Assembly: GCF_000172635.2 (NCBI RefSeq) | Contig: NC_018632.1 | Span: 1,550,001-1,614,000, forward strand | From: Alteromonas macleodii ATCC 27126 | GTDB taxonomy: Bacteria > Pseudomonadota > Gammaproteobacteria > Enterobacterales > Alteromonadaceae | DNA length: 64,000 nt | Reading direction: 5' to 3' | In this document: positions 18,206 to 27,630 of the stretch, one piece after another | How the letters are laid out: the number at the start of each line of letters is the position of its first letter | How positions within the stretch are numbered: position 1 is the stretch's first letter | Position numbers and translations under genes: made by a program | The notes under the pieces: generated by a model | Told to the model about the DNA's origin: nothing | The model's input: only the letters and a program-made list of their open reading frames with translations | Database searches by the model: none

Positions 18206-18466
18206 AAAGAAAATGCATATTTTTTCCAAAAAACTTGGATTTAATTTTAAGTGTATGTATTTATTGGTTTTATTTGTTTCTTTTTTTACGGCATGAAATG
18301 AATCGCGTGCTTTTCAATAAATATTGAGAAAAAACCTCACATACAATAAGTGTATGCGATGTTTTTTATAAAACATTTAGCAATTGTTTAACCAATCCGG
18401 TTGTTTATAAATGCTACAATTTGGTTAAGCAAAATGTCTTACCACTTTTATTTGTAAATTTAAAAA
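18206..18466. other. Divergent intergenic region between hsp20 and ackA
   Basis: AT-rich sequence without a supported gene. Besides the inverted repeat listed separately, it holds a small CATACA/TGTATG repeat near 18337-18353. TTGTTT at 18384 and ATAAAT 17 bases downstream could be the ackA promoter. Confidence 0.4.
18384..18432. promoter_or_regulatory. Inverted repeat upstream of ackA (operator candidate)
   Basis: TTGTTTAACCAA (18384-18395) and TTGGTTAAGCAA (18421-18432) are complementary at 11 of 12 positions, with a 25-base spacer that contains the possible ackA -10 region. The second arm ends 34 bases before the ackA start. Spacing and placement suit a regulator that bridges the promoter; which one is unknown. 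Confidence 0.4.
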
Positions 18467-19648
18467 ATGAAGAAAGAAGTTATAGTTTTAAATTGCGGCA
18501 GTTCGTCCGTAAAGTTCGCGATAATTGACGCTGACACTGGAGAGGCTGGACTGTCTGGTATTGCTGAAGCACTAGGTAATAGTGATGCTAGTTTGTCTTA
18601 CAAGTTAAACGGCAAAAAAGAAAAACGCGCACTACCTGAAAAAGCTGGCCATACCGAAGCGTTAAGCGCAATTTCAGAAGTTATCGCTAGTACGGGCGTT
18701 AAGCCTATCGCAATAGGGCATCGTGTTGTTCATGGTGGTGAAAAGTTTAAGCAGGCTGCACTTGTCGATGATAGCGTACTAAAAGCAATTGAAGATTATG
18801 CAAGCATGGCTCCGCTTCATAATATGGCGAACCTAAAGGGGATCGTCACGGCGCAAGAGGCTTACCCTGACCTGCCTCACGTAGTCGTATTTGATACTTC
18901 TTTCTTTCAAACCTTACCCCAAAAAGCCTTCATTTATGCTTTACCCATGTCGCTTTATCGCGAGCACGGCATAAGACGCTACGGATTCCATGGAACCAGT
19001 CACAAGTTCATACTTGATAGCATGGCAAAAATTCTTGAGAAGCCGGTTTCAGATACCAGCATTATCAGTGCCCACCTAGGCAATGGCTGCAGTGTGTCGG
19101 CTATAGAAAAAGGTGTGGCAGTAGACACAAGCCTTGGCTTTATTCCTCTTGAAGGCTTAGTTATGGGCACTCGCTGTGGCGACTTAGATCCGAGTCTACC
19201 GGGAACGTTGCAGAAGAAGCTTGGCAAAACCGCAGATGAGATAAGTGATTTACTTAACAAACAGTCTGGATTACTTGGTATCTCAGAGCTGAGTAACGAC
19301 TGTCGAACCCTTGAAGATGCGGCGCTTGAAGGTCACGAAGGTGCATTATTGGCCATTGAAATTTTTTGCTATCGCTTAGCTAAATACATCGCGGGTTATA
19401 TGGTAGCCGTGCCCACGTTAGACGCTATTGTATTTACAGGCGGAATAGGGGAGAACTCATCGCTTATTCGTGAGACAACTATGGGGTATTTCGCCCACTT
19501 TGGAATTAGCTTAGATGAGCAAAGAAATACCGACGCGCGATTTGGTCAAGGTGGAAAGATTACCGCTGATACCGCATCAACGGCAGTTTATGTTGTGCCT
19601 ACAAATGAAGAATGGGTGATAGCCGCAGAAGCTGCAACCTTCGCGTAA
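18467..19648 (+). CDS. ackA: Acetate kinase
   Basis: AckA interconverts acetyl phosphate + ADP and acetate + ATP, the last step of acetate overflow and the first of acetate uptake. The 393-residue protein has the N-terminal phosphate-binding start [23 protein letters not shown], the catalytic region [12 protein letters not shown] and [29 protein letters not shown] and the C-terminal [14 protein letters not shown], all diagnostic. The length is normal. pta follows 44 bases downstream as one operon. The SD is weak (an A-rich stretch precedes the ATG). Confidence 0.98.
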   Translation: MKKEVIVLNCGSSSVKFAIIDADTGEAGLSGIAEALGNSDASLSYKLNGKKEKRALPEKAGHTEALSAISEVIASTGVKPIAIGHRVVHGGEKFKQAALVDDSVLKAIEDYASMAPLHNMANLKGIVTAQEAYPDLPHVVVFDTSFFQTLPQKAFIYALPMSLYREHGIRRYGFHGTSHKFILDSMAKILEKPVSDTSIISAHLGNGCSVSAIEKGVAVDTSLGFIPLEGLVMGTRCGDLDPSLPGTLQKKLGKTADEISDLLNKQSGLLGISELSNDCRTLEDAALEGHEGALLAIEIFCYRLAKYIAGYMVAVPTLDAIVFTGGIGENSSLIRETTMGYFAHFGISLDEQRNTDARFGQGGKITADTASTAVYVVPTNEEWVIAAEAATFA

Positions 19649-19692
19649 ATTATATAAGCAACGCCAACGCGTTAGCAAAAGCAGGAGTAACT

Positions 19693-21834
19693 ATGTCTCG
19701 CAGAATTATGTTGATCCCCGTAGGCACAAGTGTTGGCCTAACTACGGTCAGCATGGGCCTTGTTCGTGCTATCGAGGAACAAGGCATAAAGCTCAATTTC
19801 TTTAAGCCCGTTGCACAGCCACGTAAAGGCGATAACGGCGAAGAGCGCTCTACAGCAATTATTGCGCACCATGCCAGTGTGTCGCCCATCACGCCTTTCG
19901 AGCTTGAATACGTAGAGCGAATGATCAGTAACGACAGCACCGATGAGCTCTTAGAGGAGATCATCGAGCGGTTTGAAGAAAGCAGTGTTCAAGAAGCTGT
20001 TACTGTTATTGAAGGACTGGTGACAACTCGCCATCATCCTTATGCAGAGCGCCTGAATTTAGAGATTAGTCGGGCACTTGATGCCGACATCGTTTTCGTG
20101 GCTGTGCCTGGAAATGAGTCGACCACAGATATCAATCATCGCCTCGAAATCGTTGTAGACACCTATGGCGGTCACAAAAGTCAAAAAGTAGTGGGCTGTA
20201 TCTTCAATAAGGTTAACGCGTCTTTTGATGAACATGGTCGCTTACGCGCTGATATTGGCGCAATAGAAGCCCCTGAGCACGACGAAGAGCGAACCCAAGC
20301 GTTACGTGATTTGCCTATTTTCAAAAAGGGCTTGAGTCTACTTGGCACAATTGACTGGAGCGCTGATTTAGTATCTCCTCGCGCCACCGACGTAGCGAAG
20401 CATCTTAACGCTAGCTTGTTAAACGAAGGCGAGTTGGCTGAGCGGCGTTTAAGTAGTGTCACGTTTTGCGCGCGAGAAATTCACAACATGACGCACACCT
20501 TAAAGCCGGGGGCGCTACTTGTAATGTCGGGTGATCGCGGCGATGTTTTTGTGTCGTGCTGTTTAGCTGCATTAAACGGCACAAAGCTAGGCGCGCTCTT
20601 GCTTACCGGCGGCTATCAGCCAGATGAAAACATTATGGCGTTGTGTAGCCAGGCCATGGAAACGGGCTTACCGGTTATGCTGGTAAATTCCAATACGTGG
20701 CAAACAGCACAAGCACTTCACGCTTTTAATCAGGAAGTACCTGTAGATGACAGTAAACGCATTGAAAAGGTGATGGTTCACACTGCGGAAAGTTTAGACG
20801 CAAGTTGGGTAAATTCACTTACCCAAAAAGTGTCGCGCCAGAAAAAACTCTCTCCATCAGCGTTTCGTTTTTACCTAACAAACCGTGCAAGGCAGGTAAA
20901 TAAACGCATTGTGCTTCCTGAAGGAAACGAGCCAAGAACCGTGGTGGCGGCCTCTATTTGTGCCAAGCGGGGTCTTGCTCGTCCTGTATTGCTAGGCGAT
21001 GAAACTGAGATTAGGCGGGTAGCAGAACAGCAAGGTGTTGTACTGAGCGAAGGCGTTGAGATTCTCTCGCCGTCGGCCATTAAAAAAGACTATGTTGAGA
21101 GTTTAGTGGCGCTACGCGGCCATAAAGGTGTGACGGAAGTGGTTGCCCAAGAGTTGTTAGAAGATAATGTGACTCTGGGCACGATGATGCTTCAGCAAGA
21201 TGACGTGGATGGATTAGTGTCAGGTGCAGTAAATACAACTGCGAACACTATTCGCCCAGCGCTCCAGTTAATAAAGACCGCTGAAAACGCGTCTTTGGTG
21301 TCGTCAGTATTCTTTATGCTGTTGCCTGACCAAGTTTTGGTTTACGGCGACTGTGCAATTAACCCAGATCCCAACGCTCAACAGCTCGCTGATATTGCTA
21401 TTCAATCTGCGGAATCTGCACAAATGTTTGGCATTGAACCGCGGGTTGCGATGATTAGCTACAGCACTGGTTCGTCAGGAGCAGGAAGCGATGTAGAAAA
21501 GGTGAGAGAAGCGACCAAAATTGCGCAAAGCCTTCGCCCTGATTTACTTATTGATGGTCCACTTCAATACGATGCAGCGGCTATCGAAAGTGTGGGCAAG
21601 AGCAAGGCACCAAATAGCCCTGTTGCTGGTAAGGCAAACGTGTTTGTTTTTCCTGACCTCAATACCGGAAATACCACTTACAAAGCGGTACAGCGTAGCT
21701 TCGATCTAGTGTGTATTGGCCCAATGCTGCAAGGCATGCGAAAGCCCGTTAACGATTTAAGTCGCGGTGCATTGGTTGACGATATTGTATTTACCATAGC
21801 ACTTACTGCTATTCAGGCGGCAGGTAACGTTTAA
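19693..21834 (+). CDS. pta: Phosphate acetyltransferase (long form)
   Basis: Pta converts acetyl-CoA and phosphate to acetyl phosphate and CoA, pairing with AckA. This is the long, 713-residue type: an N-terminal P-loop-like domain ([20 protein letters not shown]), a DRTGG-type middle domain (about 220-330) and a C-terminal catalytic PTA domain starting at about 390 ([16 protein letters not shown]), with [16 protein letters not shown] and PNLNTGN-type sequence ([15 protein letters not shown]). A longer frame begins at 19612, inside ackA, but the ATG at 19693 has AGGAG 5 bases upstream and gives the expected N-terminus. A strong terminator follows. Confidence 0.97.
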   Translation: MSRRIMLIPVGTSVGLTTVSMGLVRAIEEQGIKLNFFKPVAQPRKGDNGEERSTAIIAHHASVSPITPFELEYVERMISNDSTDELLEEIIERFEESSVQEAVTVIEGLVTTRHHPYAERLNLEISRALDADIVFVAVPGNESTTDINHRLEIVVDTYGGHKSQKVVGCIFNKVNASFDEHGRLRADIGAIEAPEHDEERTQALRDLPIFKKGLSLLGTIDWSADLVSPRATDVAKHLNASLLNEGELAERRLSSVTFCAREIHNMTHTLKPGALLVMSGDRGDVFVSCCLAALNGTKLGALLLTGGYQPDENIMALCSQAMETGLPVMLVNSNTWQTAQALHAFNQEVPVDDSKRIEKVMVHTAESLDASWVNSLTQKVSRQKKLSPSAFRFYLTNRARQVNKRIVLPEGNEPRTVVAASICAKRGLARPVLLGDETEIRRVAEQQGVVLSEGVEILSPSAIKKDYVESLVALRGHKGVTEVVAQELLEDNVTLGTMMLQQDDVDGLVSGAVNTTANTIRPALQLIKTAENASLVSSVFFMLLPDQVLVYGDCAINPDPNAQQLADIAIQSAESAQMFGIEPRVAMISYSTGSSGAGSDVEKVREATKIAQSLRPDLLIDGPLQYDAAAIESVGKSKAPNSPVAGKANVFVFPDLNTGNTTYKAVQRSFDLVCIGPMLQGMRKPVNDLSRGALVDDIVFTIALTAIQAAGNV

Positions 21835-21876
21835 CAGGGTACACTACCTATCTGTTGTAAGGTAGTTGCTGCTAAC

Positions 21877-21916
21877 AAAAACGGCGCTACTTCAAATGAA
21901 GTTAGCGCCGTTTTTT
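21877..21916 (+). terminator. Terminator after ackA-pta
   Basis: CGGCGCTACTTC and GAAGTTAGCGCCG pair across AAAT with a single bulge, flanked by an A-run before and six T after. It may also serve the convergent amidohydrolase gene. Confidence 0.85.
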
Positions 21917-22045
21917 ATTTCTTAGTCTGATGCAGTGTTATGTTTTGCTAAGCTATTAACCTTGCGTAGCGACTATCCTCTGCTCCGTGCAGCAAGCTGC
22001 AATCTATGAACTACAAGCTAAAGATTTTCCTTTAGCGGCCATTCA

Positions 22046-23344
22046 TCACATCGCGTACTGCTTCACAATTTGTCCATCTTTCATAACAAAGCCCACTTTT
22101 TCCATAAGGCTCATATCATCTAGTGGGTTGCCGGGCACTGCGACGATATCTGCCAGCTTACCTTTTTCCAAACTTCCAAGGGTAGCTTCTTGTTTCAGTA
22201 AGCGGGCAGGGTTTATAGTAGCAGCTTGAATAGCCTGAATGGGGGTCATACCGAACTTCACCATCCGGGCAAACTGCTTAGGATTATCACCGTGAGGGTA
22301 AACCCCGGCATCGGAACCAAATACCATATTTACACCAGCTTTAACTGCCTTCTCAAAGTTTTCGCGCTGAGTTTTACCAACAATACGCTCTTTATTCAGG
22401 CTTTCTTCTAGAATACCGGCTTTCTCTCCTTCACCCAGAATATATTCAGTTACGTAAATATCCATAGAGAAGTAAGTACCGTTCTTTTTCGCTAAATCTA
22501 TCGCTTCGTCATCAAGCAAACTTACGTGTTCTACTGAATCTACACCCGCTTTAATGGCTGCTTTAATGCCATTAGTGCCATGAGCATGAGTCGCTACTGT
22601 CAAACCACGCAAATGGGCCTCATCAATGAGGGCTTTCATTTCTTCGAATGTGTATTGCTGTGCACCTACCTTTGTGCCTTTAGACAAAACGCCACCTGTA
22701 GCGCAGAATTTGATCACGGTAGCGCCGTACTTAATATTTCGACGTACTTTTTTGCGTACTTCCCACGGGCCATCGGCTACACCTTCGCTATAATTGTCAT
22801 ACTCATAGGGCAAAAGATTGCTGTCACAATGGCCGCCAGTTACGCCTAGGCTTGGCCCAGCTACAAACATGCGCGGTCCCACTACGTCGCCCGCGTTGAT
22901 GGCATCTCTTAACGCAACATCAGCAAAACCAGGTGCACCCACATTACGCACAGTGGTAAAACCTGCATCTAACGTTGCTTTAGCGTGTTTAACGCCAGTA
23001 ATAGCCGCGCGGGGCAGTGATACTTCTAAACGCTTGTACCCGTGTCGAGTTGCATCACTGGTTAAGTGTACGTGCATATCCATTAACCCAGGCATTAGCG
23101 TGGCATTGCCTAAATCAATACGTGTTGCTTCGTTTGGAACTGTCAGGTCTTTAAGACGACCAGATGCAGTAATTATATTGTCGTTTACAATAACAGCCGC
23201 CTGTTTGACGACTTTCCCGTTAGCAACGTCTATCATGCGATCTGCAGTAATAACCGTTGTCTCTGCCAAAACAGCAGTAGAGCAAACAATGGCAGTGATT
23301 GAAAAGGTGAGTAGTTTTTTTGAAAAAAGAGAAACCCAGTTCAC
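22046..23344 (-). CDS. Secreted metal-dependent amidohydrolase (prolidase-like)
   Basis: A 432-residue exported enzyme of the amidohydrolase superfamily, close to imidazolonepropionase/Xaa-Pro dipeptidase-like proteins. The signal peptide ends at TAVLA, just before ETTV. Metal ligands are visible: HVH in GLMDMHVHLTSD, the carbamylated-Lys candidate in VIKFCATGG, His in THAHGT and VEHVS, and Asp in GSDAGVYPHG. It probably hydrolyses dipeptides or amides in the periplasm, and the substrate is uncertain. I chose the GTG at 23344, with AAGGA 7 bases upstream; an in-frame GTG at 23365 has no SD. It is last in line after lnt, with 116 bases between them, and a copy of the palindromic repeat sits just before its start. 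Confidence 0.85.
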   Translation of the reverse strand: MNWVSLFSKKLLTFSITAIVCSTAVLAETTVITADRMIDVANGKVVKQAAVIVNDNIITASGRLKDLTVPNEATRIDLGNATLMPGLMDMHVHLTSDATRHGYKRLEVSLPRAAITGVKHAKATLDAGFTTVRNVGAPGFADVALRDAINAGDVVGPRMFVAGPSLGVTGGHCDSNLLPYEYDNYSEGVADGPWEVRKKVRRNIKYGATVIKFCATGGVLSKGTKVGAQQYTFEEMKALIDEAHLRGLTVATHAHGTNGIKAAIKAGVDSVEHVSLLDDEAIDLAKKNGTYFSMDIYVTEYILGEGEKAGILEESLNKERIVGKTQRENFEKAVKAGVNMVFGSDAGVYPHGDNPKQFARMVKFGMTPIQAIQAATINPARLLKQEATLGSLEKGKLADIVAVPGNPLDDMSLMEKVGFVMKDGQIVKQYAM

Positions 23345-23358
23345 AAGTATTTCCTTAA

Positions 23359-23407
23359 TTAGCACACATTGAACTTTGCAAAAACAAGCTCAGCATGTCC
23401 TACATCG
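23359..23407. repeat. Palindromic dispersed repeat, copy 2
   Basis: This segment resembles the repeat at 6883-6938: AGCTCAGCATGTCCTA (23387-23402) matches 15 of 16 bases of the first copy's right arm, and the left part (TTAGCACA, then TTGAACTTTGCA) aligns with its left arm. The internal arms are less perfectly complementary here. It lies 14 bases upstream of the amidohydrolase start codon. Confidence 0.5.
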
Positions 23408-23460
23408 AGTTAGTATTATTATTGAATGACTATTGTGTCGGTACCTTTAACTTGTACAGA

Positions 23461-24975
23461 TCATCTCTGTCTTCGTCTAAGAAGCAACGCACTAACAAAT
23501 AGCAAAATAACTATAAACCAAACACCTAGCTCTTGAAGATGGTAATACGGTGTAAACCCTCTGGTTGCGACAACTGGCGCCGAAATATTACCTGCCATGA
23601 ATTGAGGTAGCCGAGCAGTTATTTCGCCTCTGTGGTCTATAAAAGCCGTAATGCCATTATTTGTCGCTCTAACGACAGGGCGGCCTAACTCAAGGGCGCG
23701 CATTTGCGCTATCTGCAAATGCTGAGCAGGCCCATGTGAGTGACCAAACCACGCATCATTACTCACGGTTATGATCATGTCGGTATTTTCATATACATTT
23801 GCCATCACTTGATGAGGAAACGCAATTTCAAAACAGATAGCGGGGGCTAGGTGAATGCCGTTAGCTTCAAGGTTTGCCTGTTGATAGTCACCTCGAGAGA
23901 ATGATGACATAGGTAAATCGAATAGGGGAGCGAGCGGGCGAAGCCAGTCTTCAAAAGGTACGAATTCGCCTACGGGCAATAGATGATGTTTCGAAAATCG
24001 GTTGTTGTGGAAATATTGATAGTCGGGATAAGCGGCATCTGGCGTACGTTTACCTAGCACAATTAGGTTGTTCCACGCTTCATCAGTTTCCCAGTTGTAA
24101 TTAACAATACCCGTAATAAGTGCCGTGTTCTCTTGAAAGGCTCTTTCGTTAACTTTAGCAAGATAAGGTTGGGCTAATGGTTCTAACTTAGGAACCGCGG
24201 CTTCAGGCCAAATGATGAGGTCGTTATCCCATAAGCTTTCAGTTAATTTCCAATAGGTGTCCATGGTTGGACCATCTTGCTCTGGCACCCATCGCAGACT
24301 TTGCGCGATGTTGCCTTGAGCCATGCCTACTGAGTAGTTTTTTTGGGGGGCAACCCAAGTATGTTGTTTAAGAAGGTAGCCACTGGTAAATAAGCACAGT
24401 GCCACTAGCACTGCGTTGGCGAAAGTTCGCTTATTGTGTATCAACGCAAATAGCGTAGCGCTGATAACGATAAGCGCGCTTATTCCCGTTTCTCCGATGA
24501 TTGGCGCAAAGCCTGAAAGAGGGCTCTCTAGTTGACTATACCCTAAAGATAACCATGGAAAGCCGGTTAGCATCCAGCTTCGTAACCACTCAGCCGCAAC
24601 CCAGAAAAGAGGTAACGTCATTGGCCACAATTGAGGAGAGAAGAACTTGGCGGTTAACTTGGTGGCAAGCGCAGGATAAAGCGATAAGTAGCCACATAGT
24701 AACGCCATAATGCCAATAGATGCCGCAATAGGAAGCCCGCCAAAGTCGGCAATGCTCACATGAACCCAGCTTATACCCGCTCCAAACCATCCCGCACCGA
24801 AAAGCCATCCGGCTAAAAATGGGCGATGTTTGAGCTTTATCACCTGACGTATAGCAAGTGCAAGCGCAGGAATAGTTAAAAGCCACATGTTAAAGGGAGC
24901 AAAAGCAAGGGTTAAGCTTGCACCACTTAGTAAAAGAAGAAGGTGGGGAGTAAACCGTTTCAGCATAGGAGTCAT
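23461..24975 (-). CDS. lnt: Apolipoprotein N-acyltransferase
   Basis: Lnt adds the third acyl chain to the N-terminal Cys of lipoproteins in the inner membrane, which LolB-dependent sorting needs. The 504-residue protein has six or so N-terminal membrane helices (about 10-210), a periplasmic nitrilase domain (about 220-470) and a final C-terminal helix. The catalytic triad is recognisable: Glu in IIWPEAAVP (about 257), Lys in SKHHLLPVGE (about 332) and Cys in APAICFEIAF (about 380). It follows corC on the minus strand as in E. coli. Confidence 0.96.
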   Translation of the reverse strand: MTPMLKRFTPHLLLLLSGASLTLAFAPFNMWLLTIPALALAIRQVIKLKHRPFLAGWLFGAGWFGAGISWVHVSIADFGGLPIAASIGIMALLCGYLSLYPALATKLTAKFFSPQLWPMTLPLFWVAAEWLRSWMLTGFPWLSLGYSQLESPLSGFAPIIGETGISALIVISATLFALIHNKRTFANAVLVALCLFTSGYLLKQHTWVAPQKNYSVGMAQGNIAQSLRWVPEQDGPTMDTYWKLTESLWDNDLIIWPEAAVPKLEPLAQPYLAKVNERAFQENTALITGIVNYNWETDEAWNNLIVLGKRTPDAAYPDYQYFHNNRFSKHHLLPVGEFVPFEDWLRPLAPLFDLPMSSFSRGDYQQANLEANGIHLAPAICFEIAFPHQVMANVYENTDMIITVSNDAWFGHSHGPAQHLQIAQMRALELGRPVVRATNNGITAFIDHRGEITARLPQFMAGNISAPVVATRGFTPYYHLQELGVWFIVILLFVSALLLRRRQR

Positions 24976-25072
24976 CTGATCGTGGTTAATAGAGTTGTTA
25001 CGTCAACATAGGGTGAGCACGCATAAAATCATGCTGCCCTATGCTGAAACAGGCGTAGTTTGCGTTACTTCA

Positions 25073-25930
25073 CTATTCGAGCGAAGGCACTGAAACCTTA
25101 AGTTGGATAAGTCGGCGCTTATCAGAGTTAGTCACTTTAAATTGAATGTCGCCAATGGTGATTTCGTCATTGGTTTCAGGCATATGACCAAACGCTTTCA
25201 GCACAATACCGCCAATAGTGTCGGCTTCTTCTTCGCTAAACTTGGTTTCAAAAAACTCGTTAAAATCGTCAACCGGCGTTAAGGCTTTAACAGAGTATGT
25301 TGATTTATTTAACGGGCGAATATCATCGGTACCATCTTCTTCCGTATCGTATTCGTCTTCAATTTCACCCACGATAATTTCAAGGATATCTTCAATCGTG
25401 ACTAGACCAGACACACCGCCATATTCATCTACAACAATGGCCATGTGGTAGCGTTGCTGACGGAACTCTTTAAGCAGAACGTCCACGCGTTTACTTTCTG
25501 GAACAATAACCGCTGGGCGCAGAATATCGCGAAGGTTAAATTCTTTTTCCGCGTTAAAAGCAAAAGCCAAAAGATCTTTTGCTAACAGGATACCTTCGAT
25601 GTGGTCTTTATCTTCGCTGATAACAGGGAAACGGGAGTGAGCAGATTCAAGCATTACAGGTAAAAACTCTTCTACCTTTTGCTCTACATCGATGGTGGTC
25701 ATTTGAGCGCGAGGGATCATGATATCCCTTACTCGCATTTCATTTACCCCAATAACCCCTTCAATCATTTCGCGGGTTTGTGGGTCTATGATTTCGTTCT
25801 GTTCAGCATCAGTAATAACCGATACTAACTCTTCTTTACTTCTCGGCTCGCCAGAAATTGAATTTTTTAGTTTATCTAACCAACTCTTGCCTGATGAGCC
25901 GTTGGTAGAGTGAGGATTATCGTCGCTCAT
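25073..25930 (-). CDS. corC: CorC/YbeX-type CBS-domain protein
   Basis: This 285-residue cytosolic protein is linked to magnesium/cobalt efflux and, through its operon, to ribosome and envelope maintenance. It has an acidic N-terminal segment, two CBS motifs (about 65-190: [44 protein letters not shown]) and a C-terminal CorC_HlyC transporter-associated domain ([20 protein letters not shown]). It has no DUF21 membrane domain, unlike larger homologues. It lies between ybeY and lnt as in E. coli. Confidence 0.94.
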   Translation of the reverse strand: MSDDNPHSTNGSSGKSWLDKLKNSISGEPRSKEELVSVITDAEQNEIIDPQTREMIEGVIGVNEMRVRDIMIPRAQMTTIDVEQKVEEFLPVMLESAHSRFPVISEDKDHIEGILLAKDLLAFAFNAEKEFNLRDILRPAVIVPESKRVDVLLKEFRQQRYHMAIVVDEYGGVSGLVTIEDILEIIVGEIEDEYDTEEDGTDDIRPLNKSTYSVKALTPVDDFNEFFETKFSEEEADTIGGIVLKAFGHMPETNDEITIGDIQFKVTNSDKRRLIQLKVSVPSLE

Positions 25931-25996
25931 AATGTCCGTTTAATTGTTAGTTCAACGCCAACGTTAAAATGGTTCTCGCTGGTCGTCAATGTTTTA

Positions 25997-26029
25997 TTGT
26001 TATTAAGTGTTAAAGTACTTAACTAACAA
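25997..26029 (-). other. Hairpin between ybeY and corC
   Basis: TTGTTATTAAGT (25997-26008) and ACTTAACTAACAA (26017-26029) are complementary with a single bulge. It may be an mRNA processing or stabilising element inside the operon; there is no T-tract. Confidence 0.4.
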
Positions 26030-26046
26030 TGGTTTATATTGAATTG

Positions 26047-26523
26047 TTAATCAATAGATTCGTAAGGATTAGCAATGCCAAGGTGCGCAAGAATATCAAT
26101 TTCCTTGCTTTCCATTTCTTCAGCTTCCGCATCATCAATATGGTCGTAACCCATTAAATGCAATAGCCCGTGAACAGTCATGTGCGCGTAGTGGTTGCTT
26201 ACGTCTTTATGCTGTTCTTCGGCTTCTCGACTAATAACGGGGGCACAAATAACCAGGTCGCCTAAAAGGTTTATTTCTATACCTGGAGGCGCTTCAAACG
26301 GAAAAGATAAAACATTTGTGGGTTTATCTTTTCCTCGGTATTCATGGTTAAGGCTTTGACTTTCGGCTTCGTCAGTAAAGCGAATGGTCACTTCTTGCTC
26401 AGCTAACCCTTCGTACTTGAGCACGGCGTTAGCCCAAAGCTCAAGTTCCGAAGGTGAGGGAATGGCCGACAAAATGGCCTCGTCACCTTCAAACGCTTGC
26501 TGTACATCAATAATGGCGCTCAC
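26047..26523 (-). CDS. ybeY: Endoribonuclease YbeY
   Basis: YbeY is a zinc-dependent RNase involved in 16S rRNA 3'-end maturation and 70S quality control. The 158-residue protein has the metal-binding signature HGLLHLMGYDH, with three His, near residue 120, preceded by a conserved strand (TNVLSFPFEAP). The start is GTG at 26521-26523 and overlaps the ybeZ stop as GTGA, so translation is coupled to ybeZ. Order and partners match E. coli. Confidence 0.96.
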   Translation of the reverse strand: MSAIIDVQQAFEGDEAILSAIPSPSELELWANAVLKYEGLAEQEVTIRFTDEAESQSLNHEYRGKDKPTNVLSFPFEAPPGIEINLLGDLVICAPVISREAEEQHKDVSNHYAHMTVHGLLHLMGYDHIDDAEAEEMESKEIDILAHLGIANPYESID

Positions 26524-27602
26524 GATGCGTTGTCGTCTTTCGTTTGCGTGGCATTATCGTCTTGGGAAGCCTGTTCACGTTGAAGTCGCAACGCTTCTTC
26601 TTTACGTGCTTTGCGAAGACGCTCTTGTTCAGCATCGTGCACTTCATAGGCTCTAACGATACGCGCAACCACAGGGTGACGAACCACGTCTTCAGCGTTA
26701 AAGAAGTTAAATGAAATGTCATCCACTTCACTTAACACTTCAATAGCATGACGAAGACCTGATTTTGCACCGCGAGGTAAGTCTACCTGCGTGATGTCAC
26801 CGGTGATCACCGCTTTTGAATTGAAGCCAATACGGGTTAAGAACATTTTCATTTGCTCTACCGTGGTGTTTTGACTTTCATCCAAAATAATAAAGGCATC
26901 GTTCAGTGTTCGACCACGCATATAGGCCAGCGGTGCAACCTCAATCACGTTGCGCTCCATAAGCTTTTCTACTTTCTCGAAGCCCAACATTTCAAATAGG
27001 GCGTCGTAAAGCGGACGAAGGTACGGGTCAACTTTTTGTGAAAGGTCGCCGGGTAAGAAACCGAGCTTTTCACCCGCTTCTACCGCCGGGCGGGTAAGCA
27101 AGATGCGGCGAATTTCTTGTCGCTCAAGCGCGTCCACAGCAGCAGCGACGGCTAGGTAGGTTTTACCCGTACCAGCAGGTCCAATACCAAAAGTAATATC
27201 GTGGTTTACAATGTTCGCCACATATTGCGCTTGGTTAGGGTTACGCGGCTTAATCACACCGCGCTTGGTCTTAATATTCACTTCTTTGCCGTAGCCGCCT
27301 GTTGCGTCTTTTTCAATAACACGGGCTTCTTGAATGGCAAGATGAACTTGTTCCGCTTCTAGCTCGGGAATACGGCCTTTGATAGGCTGTGTTTCTATGT
27401 AAAGAAGCTTAAGTAATTCGCTAGCACTTTTTATTTGCTGCGGTTCACCCAACACCTTGAATGCGTTATTGCGGTAGGTAATCTCTACGCCTAACCTGCG
27501 CTCAATTTGTTTAATGTTGTCATCAAAGGGGCCACATAAACTCGACAAACGTTTGCTATCTGCCGGTTCTAATTCAAATTCGTTACTAACCAATGTACTC
27601 AA
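26520..27602 (-). CDS. ybeZ: PhoH-like ATPase YbeZ
   Basis: YbeZ is a P-loop ATPase/NTPase of the PhoH family that acts with YbeY in RNA metabolism. An N-terminal KH-like part (ERRLGVEITYRNNAFKVLG) precedes the PhoH domain, with Walker A GPAGTGKTYLAVA and Walker B AFIILDESQNT. A Lys/Arg/Gln-rich tail ends the protein. The frame is open far upstream into miaB. I chose the TTG at 27602, downstream of GAGG, because it gives STLVSNEFELEPADSKRL, aligned with the known N-terminus; this gives 360 residues. The start is less certain than the gene. Confidence 0.94.
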   Translation of the reverse strand: MSTLVSNEFELEPADSKRLSSLCGPFDDNIKQIERRLGVEITYRNNAFKVLGEPQQIKSASELLKLLYIETQPIKGRIPELEAEQVHLAIQEARVIEKDATGGYGKEVNIKTKRGVIKPRNPNQAQYVANIVNHDITFGIGPAGTGKTYLAVAAAVDALERQEIRRILLTRPAVEAGEKLGFLPGDLSQKVDPYLRPLYDALFEMLGFEKVEKLMERNVIEVAPLAYMRGRTLNDAFIILDESQNTTVEQMKMFLTRIGFNSKAVITGDITQVDLPRGAKSGLRHAIEVLSEVDDISFNFFNAEDVVRHPVVARIVRAYEVHDAEQERLRKARKEEALRLQREQASQDDNATQTKDDNAS

Positions 27603-27630
27603 GCTACTTTTTTCCTCGCTATAAATGTAT

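Noticed and set aside
18118..18327. 69-residue plus-strand frame opposite the hsp20 leader
   Set aside because: It lies over the hsp20 promoter, has no SD and has a low-complexity hydrophobic tail; it looks like chance in AT-rich sequence.
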